From NCBI GenBank assembly GCA_003136895.1, contig PLDY01000165.1:1-55942 (forward strand): a stretch of DNA of 55,942 nt, given 5' to 3'. Under the pieces are notes generated by a model. It made no database searches. It was not told where the DNA came from and saw nothing but the letters and a program-made list of their open reading frames with translations. This DNA is from Candidatus Erabacter solicola. Its GTDB lineage: Bacteria; Vulcanimicrobiota; Vulcanimicrobiia; Vulcanimicrobiales; Vulcanimicrobiaceae. Shown here piece by piece: positions 17,135-26,903 of this stretch; the stretch's first letter is position 1; every line of letters begins with the position of its first letter. The position numbers and the translations under genes were made by a program.

Positions 17135-18405
17135 GGGTCGGGACGGCCCGTCGCGCTTGCGATGCGCGTGCCGAGGTTGGGCGCCGGACCAAAATACAGA
17201 AGTGCGGCGCGCGGCGCGCACAGCAAAGCGAAGCGTCGATCCGCCGAACGCACGAACGAGCGTACCGCCGACGCGGGATCGTGCGTGATGCTCAAAGCGT
17301 ACGCATCGGCCTTCGTCTCGATCTGACGCGAATAGAGGTTGTAGATTGGAAACGCTAGCAGACCGGCGACGCCGGCCAGGGCCGCGACCAGCGCGATTCT
17401 GGCGAGCGGGTCATCGTCGCCTCGGAAAACGATGCCTTCGGCCACGAGCACGCCGGCAGCGATCGATAACAGGAAGAGCAACGTCCAGACGCATGTCGTT
17501 CGCAATGCGTCCTCGCGCTTGTAGTGCGCCAACTCGCGCGCGAATGCGTAGTCGACCTCGCCGGCCGTCGCCGCCGAAAAGAGCGTGTCGCCGAGCCAAA
17601 TGCGCGCCGTCGGCCCGTACCCGAGCATGCGCGTCGTCACGATTTGCGTTTGGCGTGACGCATCGCCGATATAGATCGGCGCGTCGACGCCTGCGGCATT
17701 CTCGAGCGCGCGCAGGGCGGGAACATACGGATTCCCGGCCGGCAAGGGCTGGTAGTGATTGAAGGCCGGCGCAATCGCAACCGGATCAAAAAATCCGATG
17801 GCCAAGGTCAGCGCGAGCATGCCGATGGTCGAATAGACCCACCAGGCGCGCGTCCGCGCGACCAGCGTCAGCACGACCGCGACGACGATTCCCACGCCGA
17901 GCGCATCGACGCCGACGCGGACGATGCCGTCGCGAAGCCAGCTCCACAGTGGTTGCGCCGATTGATCGAAGACGATCGACACGCGGTATTGCGCGAGCGA
18001 GGCCGGCAACGCCGCCAATCCCGCCACGACGGCCAGAGCCGCGCCGTACGCGAAGCGCAGCCAAAACGGTGAACGGATGCGCCGCTTCAGCGCGTCGCGC
18101 AGGCGCGCGGCGTTACCCGAACCCCAGAGATAGAGCAACGCGCCGATCTGCGAGAACGCCCAAGCAAAAAAGAACGAGCGCCTATACCAAGCGAGTGTCT
18201 GCGCAATCTCCTGGTGACCGCGGTCGACGTAGCTTGCCGGGTCGGCCGAAAGAAGCTGGGCCGCGGGCAACGCGGTCACGCGGCGGTCGACGTAGGGAGC
18301 GGCCGCACTCGGCGCTGCTGGCGCCGGGCGCGCTCCCGCCAGCGTCACGAAGACGAGCAACGCGAACGCGACGATTCCTAGCGACCTGCGGCCGCCCGTC
18401 GTCAA
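17125..18405 (-). CDS. M48/Ste24-like membrane protein with altered zinc motif
   Basis: About 426 residues from a TTG at 18405 that overlaps the thyX stop (TTGA). It has a signal-like N terminus, several membrane helices (about 70-90, 120-145, 175-230, 325-380) and a Ste24-like zinc region. The expected HELGH reads RELAH: the first histidine is arginine (codon CGC). The later SRQIETKADAYAL still has the glutamate ligand. M48 peptidases cut membrane or misfolded proteins; without the first zinc histidine this one may be inactive or bind metal otherwise. It belongs to the peroxiredoxin-thyX transcript. Confidence 0.82.
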   Translation of the reverse strand: MTTGGRRSLGIVAFALLVFVTLAGARPAPAAPSAAAPYVDRRVTALPAAQLLSADPASYVDRGHQEIAQTLAWYRRSFFFAWAFSQIGALLYLWGSGNAARLRDALKRRIRSPFWLRFAYGAALAVVAGLAALPASLAQYRVSIVFDQSAQPLWSWLRDGIVRVGVDALGVGIVVAVVLTLVARTRAWWVYSTIGMLALTLAIGFFDPVAIAPAFNHYQPLPAGNPYVPALRALENAAGVDAPIYIGDASRQTQIVTTRMLGYGPTARIWLGDTLFSAATAGEVDYAFARELAHYKREDALRTTCVWTLLFLLSIAAGVLVAEGIVFRGDDDPLARIALVAALAGVAGLLAFPIYNLYSRQIETKADAYALSITHDPASAVRSFVRSADRRFALLCAPRAALLYFGPAPNLGTRIASATGRPDPCR

Positions 18406-19124
18406 CTCGCCGCGAGCGCCGTGCGGCGCCGGGCTGCGACCGGATTCTTGACCGCGATGTAGCGCGGGCAATCCGGCCCGTTGGGTTCGTTGCAGTAGCC
18501 GCGCACGCAGGTCGCACCGGCGCGAACGAAGAGACTTGGCGCCGCCTTTTTCGCCAAGCGCAGCATCGCGAAAGAGAGTTCGCGAATCTCCCACTGCGCG
18601 TTGTTACACGTGCGAAGCGTAAAGAAATCCAGCAGGGCGCGAGCATTGGCGGTGATGACGATCTGCGTCTCGGCCGCATTCGGCAGGGCGAAGCGCGCGT
18701 CTTCGGGCGGCGTGCCGGCCTCGAGTGCGCGCTGATAAAACTCGGAGATCTGTTCCATCAACGCGCCAAACTCGGCGGCGATCTCCGGGCGCGCCGCGAT
18801 CGAGGGCGGCGCGACGAACGGAAACTGTCCTTTGATCTTGATGTAGCGTTGGCTCTTCTGCTCGTACGACATGTGGCGATGGCGCACGAGTTGATGCGTC
18901 AGCGCACGCGAGACTCCCGAAACGCCGAAGGTGAACATCGTGTGTTCGAAGGTCGAAAGGTGTCCCGCGTCGCGCACGCGCGTCACCATCTTTTCGACCT
19001 CGTCCTCAGTCCAGTTCTCATCGATCGTCTCGATGTCGCGCGGGCTATAACAATTGCGCGCGGCGGTCGCCACCGCCCGTTCGGGATCGGGTGAGTGGGA
19101 AAGAAGAACCACCTTCAACGCCAT
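18402..19124 (-). CDS. thyX: FAD-dependent thymidylate synthase
   Basis: ThyX methylates dUMP using methylenetetrahydrofolate, FAD and NADPH. The signature RHRxxSxxxxSxR is present as RHRHMSYEQKSQRY (about residues 81-94), with STFEHTMFTF ahead of it, both parts of the flavin/dUMP site. At 240 residues it is of normal length. No thyA is in the window. It sits 38 nt after the thioredoxin-like gene and its TGA overlaps the TTG of the M48-like gene. Confidence 0.96.
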   Translation of the reverse strand: MALKVVLLSHSPDPERAVATAARNCYSPRDIETIDENWTEDEVEKMVTRVRDAGHLSTFEHTMFTFGVSGVSRALTHQLVRHRHMSYEQKSQRYIKIKGQFPFVAPPSIAARPEIAAEFGALMEQISEFYQRALEAGTPPEDARFALPNAAETQIVITANARALLDFFTLRTCNNAQWEIRELSFAMLRLAKKAAPSLFVRAGATCVRGYCNEPNGPDCPRYIAVKNPVAARRRTALAAS

Positions 19125-19162
19125 ACGTCCGAGCCTTCGCCGGAGTTGGGACCTGGCCCGCC

Positions 19163-19633
19163 TCAGGGAGAGACCGGGGCCGCTTCCTCCGCGAGTACCC
19201 GATCGATCGCGGCGACGATCCGGTCGTACCCTTTATCACCGGCTTGAAAGTGGCGCAACGTGTGGTTGCGATCGAAAAGATAATACGCGGGCACGAACTC
19301 GTTCGCAAACCGGTCGACGAGCGTGTGGTCGTTATCGATCGCGCACGGTTGCGTGAGCCCCATCGGCCCGGTCGCGTCGAGCGTCACTTTGTCGATGTCG
19401 AGCTCCGCGGGGCCGCGCGGCTGGTGGATGGCGACAAACTGCAGCCCGAGCGGCCGATAGCGCTCGCGCCATTCCGCGACCATCGACGCGACATCGTGGC
19501 ACGTATGGCAACTCGTCGACCAAAAGTGCACGAAGAGCGGCTTCCCGGCGAGTTCGGCTTCCGCCGGCTCGCCGTTAATCCAGGCCGTGGCGCCCGCCAA
19601 GGACGGCAGCGGGCTGCGCATTCGAAGTCCCAT
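19163..19633 (-). CDS. Thioredoxin-like (TlpA/AhpC-TSA type) protein
   Basis: A 156-residue thioredoxin-fold protein with the active site STSCHTCHD (CxxC, about residues 41-44) after FVHFW, and a PAYYLFD cis-proline region. There is no signal peptide, so it should act in the cytoplasm. It lies 3 nt after the peroxiredoxin gene. Given that, it may reduce that peroxiredoxin or a related thiol enzyme; this is inferred from position only. Confidence 0.88.
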   Translation of the reverse strand: MGLRMRSPLPSLAGATAWINGEPAEAELAGKPLFVHFWSTSCHTCHDVASMVAEWRERYRPLGLQFVAIHQPRGPAELDIDKVTLDATGPMGLTQPCAIDNDHTLVDRFANEFVPAYYLFDRNHTLRHFQAGDKGYDRIVAAIDRVLAEEAAPVSP

Positions 19634-19636
19634 CAG

Positions 19637-20194
19637 TTAGCCCGTTACGACCAGCGTCGCTTTGCCGGGCTTCCAATCCGCCGGGCAGCGCGCGCCGGTC
19701 TGCAAGGCTTGCAGGATGCGTAGCGTTTCGTCGACGCTGCGCCCGATGTTGCTGTTGGTCACCGTGATGTAGCGGACCACGCCTTCCGGATCGATGATGA
19801 ACAGACCGCGCTGCGCTTCTCCGCTGTCTTCGTCGAGCGAGCCATAGGCGCGTGCCGTCTCCTTTTTGTAGTCGGCGATCAGCGGGTATTTCAGCCCGGC
19901 GATGCCGTTCTTATCGACCGGTGTGTTGATCCAGGCCCAGTGGCTGAAGACCGAATCGGTCGAGCAGCCCAGCACGTCGGCGCCGAGCGAGGTGAACTCC
20001 TCGTAGCGGTCGGAGATCGCGAGGATCTCGGTCGGACAGACGAACGTGAAGTCCAGCGGATAGAAAAAGAGCACGAGCCATTTTCCCTTGTAATCGGAAA
20101 GCGAGACCTGGAATCCAAGGTCGTTGCGGCTGGTCGCGTTCTTGGTACTCTTGAGTTTGAAATCCGGGGCGGGCTTGCCGACCTGTGCGCTCAT
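19637..20194 (-). CDS. 2-Cys peroxiredoxin (AhpC/Prx1 type)
   Basis: A 185-residue thiol peroxidase that reduces hydrogen peroxide and organic peroxides. The peroxidatic cysteine is in FTFVCPTE and the resolving cysteine in ARCPADWKPG, the typical 2-Cys set. I start at the ATG at 20194, which follows AAAGGA by 7-8 nt; an in-frame upstream start would read through the regulator-binding site. It is the first gene of a run with a thioredoxin-like protein, thyX, the M48-like protein and tag, and faces a Fur-family regulator across an operator, so peroxide control is likely. Confidence 0.96.
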   Translation of the reverse strand: MSAQVGKPAPDFKLKSTKNATSRNDLGFQVSLSDYKGKWLVLFFYPLDFTFVCPTEILAISDRYEEFTSLGADVLGCSTDSVFSHWAWINTPVDKNGIAGLKYPLIADYKKETARAYGSLDEDSGEAQRGLFIIDPEGVVRYITVTNSNIGRSVDETLRILQALQTGARCPADWKPGKATLVVTG

Positions 20195-20226
20195 GCGGGG
20201 GTCCTTTCGCGGGAAGGGAATGAAAG

Positions 20227-20241
20227 TGATACTGATTGTCA
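20227..20241. promoter_or_regulatory. Fur/PerR-type operator between prx and the regulator gene
   Basis: TGATACTGATTGTCA matches the 7-1-7 Fur/PerR box TGATAATNATTATCA at 12 of 14 defined positions. It sits inside a larger perfect inverted repeat, GAAAGTGA (20222-20229) and TCACTTTC (20239-20246). It lies between the divergent starts at 20194 and 20272, so one bound dimer could control both genes. A second imperfect repeat (CTATG 20253-20257, CATAG 20262-20266) lies next to the regulator start. Confidence 0.75.
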
Positions 20242-20271
20242 CTTTCGCTCGACTATGCTATCATAGCCGAA

Positions 20272-20694
20272 ATGGAGCGTCAACCACTTACCCGTCGGCT
20301 GCCCAAAAACTACGCCCTGGTGCGCGATATCGTGCTGGCAGCCGGCCGCGGCGCTCACCAGAGCGCGAACGAGATCTACCGCAAGGCGCGCGAAGCGCAG
20401 CCGTCGATCGGTTTTGCCACCGTGCACCGCGGACTCGGCCGGCTCTGCGAACTGGGCGAAGTGATGAAGATCCAGCTTTCGGGCGGCGACTCGGCCTGGT
20501 ACGAACCGCCCGCTCGGGCGCACGCGCACTTGCACTGCGACCGCTGCGGGCACATCGTCGACGTCGACTACGCGACGGCGCCGCGCACGCTGCGTTCGAT
20601 CGCCGAACGCGAGGGCGTGCGCATCGAAGCCGAGTCCCTGACCTTCCGCGGCCTCTGTCGCACCTGCGCCCGCCGGAGGCGCAAGACGCCGTAA
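20272..20694 (+). CDS. Fur-family transcription regulator, PerR-like
   Basis: About 140 residues from the ATG at 20272. The winged-helix part contains the family pattern SANEIYRKAREAQPSIGFATVHRGLGRL; the dimer domain has HAHLHCDRCGHIVDVDY, giving metal-binding histidines and the first CxxC, and ends with CRTC, the second structural-zinc pair. Its position facing a peroxiredoxin across a Fur/PerR box suggests a peroxide sensor rather than an iron regulator. Sequence alone does not settle this; the residues that separate PerR from Fur were not resolved here. Confidence 0.92.
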   Translation: MERQPLTRRLPKNYALVRDIVLAAGRGAHQSANEIYRKAREAQPSIGFATVHRGLGRLCELGEVMKIQLSGGDSAWYEPPARAHAHLHCDRCGHIVDVDYATAPRTLRSIAEREGVRIEAESLTFRGLCRTCARRRRKTP

Positions 20695-20715
20695 GCTAGA
20701 TCCGGCAAACCTTGG

Positions 20716-20730
20716 CCGCCGGTCCGGCGG
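20716..20730. terminator. Hairpin between convergent regulator and glmU
   Basis: CCGCCG (20716-20721) pairs perfectly with CGGCGG (20725-20730) around GTC, directly against the glmU stop. On the plus strand a short T run (20738-20741) follows. It may end transcripts from both directions. Confidence 0.4.
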
Positions 20731-22107
20731 TTACGGCTTTTCCTTCCTCGGTAGGGCGCGCGCCGGGTTGCCCGCGACGCGGCCGCCCGCCGGGACATCG
20801 TGGTTGACCACGCTGCCGGCGCCGGTCATCGCGCCATCACCGATTTCGACCGGCGCGATCAGCGCCGAGTTCGATCCGATGAAGACGTCCTTGCCGATCT
20901 TTGTCGCGTTCTTCTTCTCGCCATCGTAGTTGCAGGTGATCGTGCCCGCACCGATGTTGGTGCGGTCGCCGACCGTCGCGTCACCGAGATAGGTCAGATG
21001 CGCGGCCTTGACGCCAGGCGCGAGCTTGACGTTCTTGGTCTCGACGAAGTTTCCGATGCGCACGCCGGTGCCGAGTTCGCTCGCGCCGCGGATGTGTGCG
21101 TACGGTCCGACCTGCGCGAAGTCGCCGATTACGCTGTCGACGATCAGGCTATTGATCACGACCGCATGTGCGCCGATGCGTGCGTTCGAAAGTCGTGAGT
21201 TCGGCCCGATCTCGGCATGCGCGCCGATCGTCGAACGCCGTCCAATCGTTGAGTTGGGCAGAATTGTCGCGTCGGGAGCGATCTCCAGATCCGGCTCGAG
21301 ATACGTGGTCGCAGGGTCGATGATGGTCGCGCCGGCTCGCATATAGTGTTCGCAGAGCCGGCGGTTGAGCAAGGCTGTCGCCGCCGCCAGCTCCACGCGA
21401 TCGTTGACGCCCAACACCGAACGATAGTCGGGGGCCAAGACGGGAACGACGCTCTCGCCGCGCGCGACGAGCGATCCTACCGTGTCGGTCAAGTAGTACT
21501 CACCCTGCGCATTATCGTTGCGCAGTTCGGCGATCGCGGCTCGCAGCTTCTTCTCATCGTAGACGTAGAGGCCCGCGTTCATCTCGTCGAGTTCCAGCTC
21601 GTCGTCGCTCGCGTCGCGTGCTTCGACGATGCGTCCGACGTGCTCGCCCTTGCGCACGATCCGTCCGAAGCTGGACGGAAGCGGCATTCGCGCCGTGACG
21701 AGCGCCAGAGCGCCGGCGCACGCGTCGATTGCGCTGCGGATCAACTGCGACTCGAGCAGCGGCATGTCCCCGTTGACGACCACGAGCATCCCGTCGCCGG
21801 GCGCCAACTCTCCGAGCGCAACCTGCACGGCGTGCCCGGTTCCGAGCTGCGGCTCTTGCACGACCGAACTCGCCGAAGGGTGCCCGGCATCGGACGAAAT
21901 CGTCTGTAGATGTTCGGAAACCTCGGCGTTGCTGACGACCAGCACGTCGCCCACGCCCGCGTCGTGCAGCGAGCGCAGCACGTGCCACAGCATGGAGCGC
22001 CCGCAGAGTTCGTGGAGAACTTTCGACCGCGTGCTGCGCATGCGCGTGCCCTTGCCGGCGGCCAGCACGATGCCACGCACGTGCGCGCGCCCATTCGTCG
22101 CGCTCAC
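20731..22107 (-). CDS. glmU: Bifunctional N-acetylglucosamine-1-phosphate uridyltransferase / glucosamine-1-phosphate acetyltransferase
   Basis: GlmU makes UDP-GlcNAc for cell-wall and lipopolysaccharide precursors. The N-terminal half is the nucleotidyltransferase (VLAAGKGTRMRSTRSKVLHEL, GDMPLL); the C-terminal half, from about residue 250, is a left-handed beta-helix of hexapeptide repeats (IGRRSTIGAHAEIGPNS) with the acetyl-CoA region NYDGEKKNATKIG. 458 residues is the usual length. The GTG overlaps the gltX stop (GTGA). It is the last gene of the long minus-strand run. Confidence 0.97.
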   Translation of the reverse strand: MSATNGRAHVRGIVLAAGKGTRMRSTRSKVLHELCGRSMLWHVLRSLHDAGVGDVLVVSNAEVSEHLQTISSDAGHPSASSVVQEPQLGTGHAVQVALGELAPGDGMLVVVNGDMPLLESQLIRSAIDACAGALALVTARMPLPSSFGRIVRKGEHVGRIVEARDASDDELELDEMNAGLYVYDEKKLRAAIAELRNDNAQGEYYLTDTVGSLVARGESVVPVLAPDYRSVLGVNDRVELAAATALLNRRLCEHYMRAGATIIDPATTYLEPDLEIAPDATILPNSTIGRRSTIGAHAEIGPNSRLSNARIGAHAVVINSLIVDSVIGDFAQVGPYAHIRGASELGTGVRIGNFVETKNVKLAPGVKAAHLTYLGDATVGDRTNIGAGTITCNYDGEKKNATKIGKDVFIGSNSALIAPVEIGDGAMTGAGSVVNHDVPAGGRVAGNPARALPRKEKP

Positions 22108-23609
22108 CGCGCCGGGTTCTCGGGAACTGTCGCCGGTTTGAGGGGCATCTTTTTCCAGGCTTCTTGCTCGCTCGCCGAGGCACCGCCCAAACGCTCCAGC
22201 GCACCGCGCAGCCGTTCGCGCACGATGTCGCGGCCGAGGATCTCCATCGAATCGAAGAGCGGCACGGATTGCGGCTGACCGTTGATCGCGACGTAGAACG
22301 GTCGCACGAAATCGCGCAGTTTCCTTCCGAGGGTCTCGCAGGCGGCGCGAACCACGCCTTCGATCGCCTTGACCTCCCAGGCCGGCAGCGCCTCGAGGTG
22401 TGCGGCGACGAGCACGAAGGCTTGGCGCAATTCGAGATCGTCGAGTTTGCCATCGCGCAATTGCTCGGCGCTGACATCGAGCCGGCCTGCAAAGAAGAAC
22501 GCGAGCAACGGCCCGAGGTCCGAGAGACGCTCGATCCGGGATTGCGCCAGCGGCGCGATGCGGCCCAAGTAGGTTTCGTTCAGCGCCCAGGTGCGCACGC
22601 GCTCGCTGAATTCGCCGGAATTCAGGCGCTCGCGCAGATAGCGTCCGTTCAGCCAGTCGAGTTTCGCGACATCGAAGACCGGGCCGCCGAGCGAGACATT
22701 CTTCACATCGAACCCCGCGACCATCGCCGCGAGATCCATGATCTCTTCACCGCCGGCGGGTGGTACCGCGAGCAATCCCAAGAAGTTGAGCAGCGCTTCG
22801 GGCAGATATCCCATGCGCTCGTAAAAGAGAATCCCGGTCGGATTCTTTCGCTTGGAGAGTTTGCTCTTGTCCGCGTTCCGCAAAAGGGGCAGGTGAGCGA
22901 GACGCGGCATCTCCCAGCCGAAATATTCGTAGAGCAGCGCGTGCTTAGGAGCGGACGAAATCCACTCTTCGCCGCGCATCACGTGCGTGATCTGCATCAG
23001 GTGATCGTCGACGACGTTGGCCAAGTGATAGGTCGGCCATCCGTCGGACTTCATCAGGACTTGCATGTCCACGGTGCGCCATTCGAAGACGATCGGACCG
23101 CGCAGCATGTCTTCGATCGTGATCGAGCCTTCGCGCGGCACCTTCATGCGGACGACCATCGGAATGCCCGCACTCTCACTCGCAGCGATTTCAGCCGGCG
23201 TTAGCGTCACGCAGTGCCCGTCGTAGCCGGGCGGCTTGCTCATCTGCCGCTGCTCCATCCGAACTGCTTCGAGCCGCTCGGGAGTGCAGAAACACTTGAA
23301 TGCGTGGCCTGCGGCGAGCAACTCGCTCGCATAGCGCGTGTAGAACGGAAGACGTTCGCTCTGACGGTACGGCCCGTGCGGGCCGCCGCAATCCGGTCCC
23401 GCATCCCACGACAGCCCAAGCCAGTGCAGCGCGTCCAGAATCGTTTGCTCGGAGGCAGCCGTGCTGCGCGCGCGGTCGGTGTCCTCGATGCGCAGCAGGA
23501 ATTCGCCGCCGTGTTTCTTGGCGAAGCAGTAGTTGAGCAGCGCGACGTAGGCCGTGCCGACGTGCGGGTCGCCCGTCGGCGACGGCGCGATCCGGGTGCG
23601 TACGTTCAT
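22104..23609 (-). CDS. gltX: Glutamate--tRNA ligase
   Basis: A 501-residue class I synthetase charging tRNA-Glu. RIAPSPTGDPHVGTAY holds the HIGH-type motif and SKLSKRKNP the KMSKS-type motif; the helical anticodon-binding domain forms the C-terminal 170 residues. Whether it is discriminating, or also charges tRNA-Gln, cannot be said. It begins 10 nt after the small B12-binding mutase subunit and overlaps glmU, so the housekeeping genes are transcribed with the mutase. Confidence 0.96.
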   Translation of the reverse strand: MNVRTRIAPSPTGDPHVGTAYVALLNYCFAKKHGGEFLLRIEDTDRARSTAASEQTILDALHWLGLSWDAGPDCGGPHGPYRQSERLPFYTRYASELLAAGHAFKCFCTPERLEAVRMEQRQMSKPPGYDGHCVTLTPAEIAASESAGIPMVVRMKVPREGSITIEDMLRGPIVFEWRTVDMQVLMKSDGWPTYHLANVVDDHLMQITHVMRGEEWISSAPKHALLYEYFGWEMPRLAHLPLLRNADKSKLSKRKNPTGILFYERMGYLPEALLNFLGLLAVPPAGGEEIMDLAAMVAGFDVKNVSLGGPVFDVAKLDWLNGRYLRERLNSGEFSERVRTWALNETYLGRIAPLAQSRIERLSDLGPLLAFFFAGRLDVSAEQLRDGKLDDLELRQAFVLVAAHLEALPAWEVKAIEGVVRAACETLGRKLRDFVRPFYVAINGQPQSVPLFDSMEILGRDIVRERLRGALERLGGASASEQEAWKKMPLKPATVPENPAR

Positions 23610-23619
23610 GCCGGCGATG

Positions 23620-24039
23620 TTAGCCGACCAGCTCGCGGCGTTTGCCGCACTCGCGCTCGACGAACTCGATGATCAGCGAGAGCGGCGCGCCCGGCGTGAA
23701 CACCTCGCGAACGCCCAAGCGCTTGAGTTCGGCGGTATCGTCGGCCGGAATCGTGCCTCCGCCGAAAAAGACGATATCCCCAGCACCCTGCGCTTGCAAT
23801 TGCTTCAGCACTTCAGGAAAGAGCGTCATGTGCGCGCCCGAAAGGATCGAGAGCCCGATCCCGTCGGCATCTTCCTGGATCGCCGTCTGAACGATCTGCT
23901 CGGGCGACTGGAAGAGCCCGGTGTAGATGACTTCCATCCCCGCGTCGCGCAGGGCACGAGCGATCACCTTGGCGCCGCGGTCGTGCCCGTCGAGCCCGGC
24001 CTTCGCGACGATGACCCGGAGCGGCCTATCTACCGGCAT
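23620..24039 (-). CDS. icmB: Coenzyme-B12-binding small subunit of acyl-CoA mutase (IcmB-like)
   Basis: A 139-residue B12-binding domain protein. The DxHxxG motif is DGHDRG (His ligates cobalt), followed by SILSGAH and GGGTIP, the other two parts of the cobalamin site. It is the separate small subunit that works with the catalytic large subunit encoded 240 nt upstream. The length matches stand-alone small subunits such as IcmB and archaeal McmB. The gene name follows the large subunit, which has isobutyryl-CoA mutase residues; methylmalonyl-CoA mutase is the alternative. Confidence 0.88.
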   Translation of the reverse strand: MPVDRPLRVIVAKAGLDGHDRGAKVIARALRDAGMEVIYTGLFQSPEQIVQTAIQEDADGIGLSILSGAHMTLFPEVLKQLQAQGAGDIVFFGGGTIPADDTAELKRLGVREVFTPGAPLSLIIEFVERECGKRRELVG

Positions 24040-24078
24040 ACTAATGAAAGGTTCGAGCCCTCGGGCCGCTCACCTCGC

Positions 24079-24216
24079 CTACGTGCCGAGCCCGTACGGG
24101 ATGCCGGCGAGCATCGCGGCAAGGCAAAGCATCGGTAGAAAGATCAAGACCGAGATCAAGACCAGCCAGACCACGGTTACGGCCGGCGGGAAGGATGGCT
24201 GCAGATGTGCTTTCAT
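24079..24216 (-). CDS. Small single-helix membrane protein
   Basis: A 45-codon frame between the two mutase subunit genes. It starts MKAHLQPSFPPAVT, then has one long hydrophobic stretch (about residues 13-38) and ends PYGLGT. No strong ribosome-binding site is seen before the ATG. The frame is coherent, sits in a real gap of a cotranscribed run, and looks like a membrane microprotein. No family is recognised. Confidence 0.5.
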   Translation of the reverse strand: MKAHLQPSFPPAVTVVWLVLISVLIFLPMLCLAAMLAGIPYGLGT

Positions 24217-24274
24217 GAGCACATGCTACGCCCCAGCGCCGGGACGCCGCGTCCGTAGAATTACGGAGAGTCTC

Positions 24275-25990
<1,716 letters not shown>

Positions 25991-26042
25991 GTCCATTCCT
26001 TCGACGCGACCCGCGCCAATCCCGAGGGCCGGCCCGAAGGCC

Positions 26043-26903
26043 TTAGCCGGTCGTGATGTCGAGGCCGATGTCAAGCGCTCGTGCGCTGTGGGTCAATGCT
26101 CCGCTCGAGATGACATCGACGCCGGTGGCGGCGATCGCGGCGACGGTCTCAAGACGAACGCCGCCCGAGGCCTCGACTATGAGGCGTCCGTCCACTCGGC
26201 GTACGGCCTCGCGCAGGTCATCGAGCGCGAAGTTGTCGAGCAGCACGGCACCGACAAGGCCGACGCGTTCCAGCACCTCGTCGAGTTGCGCCAGCGTGTC
26301 GACTTCGATCTGGATGTTCATCAAGTGTCCGGCGCGCGCTGCGGCTGCGTCGATCGCCGGGCCGATGCCGCCCGCGACCGCGATGTGATTATCTTTGATC
26401 AGAATTGCGTCGTCGAGCCGGAAGCGGTGGTTCGCACCCCCGCCCGCGCGTATCGCGTACTTTTCAAGCGCGCGCAGTCCCGGCGTCGTCTTACGCGTTT
26501 CGGCGATCGTACAGGCCGCGTCGCCGATCGCGCTTACGAACGCCGCGGTCGCGGTCGCGATTCCACTCAAGTGGCAGAGCAAGTTGAGTGCCGTGCGTTC
26601 GGCTGAAAGGATCGCGCGCGCGTCGCCTGAGATGAGCGCGATCGCCGTTCCCGGCGCAAGCGCGTCGCCGTCGCGTTTCTCGACGCGAATCGAAACTTCA
26701 GGATCGAGCAGATGAAACGCCAGCAATGCCGCATCCAGACCGGCGAGTACCCCGGCTTCACGCGCAACGAGTGAAGCAGCGGCGAGCGTTCCGGGCGGAA
26801 TCGTGGCGTCGCTCGTGATGTCGCCGCCCAGGCCCAAATCTTCCAAGAGCGCCGCTCGAACGAGCGGTTCGATCATCAAAGCGGGCAACGGCACGAGCGT
26901 CAT
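26043..26903 (-). CDS. nadC: Nicotinate-nucleotide pyrophosphorylase (carboxylating)
   Basis: NadC turns quinolinate and PRPP into nicotinate mononucleotide. 286 residues, the family length. Seen are [32 protein letters not shown] (phosphoribosyl/quinolinate site), [20 protein letters not shown] and the C-terminal [12 protein letters not shown] and [11 protein letters not shown]. It overlaps the nadB stop by 4 nt, completing the nadA-nadB-nadC de novo NAD pathway. Confidence 0.97.
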   Translation of the reverse strand: MTLVPLPALMIEPLVRAALLEDLGLGGDITSDATIPPGTLAAASLVAREAGVLAGLDAALLAFHLLDPEVSIRVEKRDGDALAPGTAIALISGDARAILSAERTALNLLCHLSGIATATAAFVSAIGDAACTIAETRKTTPGLRALEKYAIRAGGGANHRFRLDDAILIKDNHIAVAGGIGPAIDAAAARAGHLMNIQIEVDTLAQLDEVLERVGLVGAVLLDNFALDDLREAVRRVDGRLIVEASGGVRLETVAAIAATGVDVISSGALTHSARALDIGLDITTG

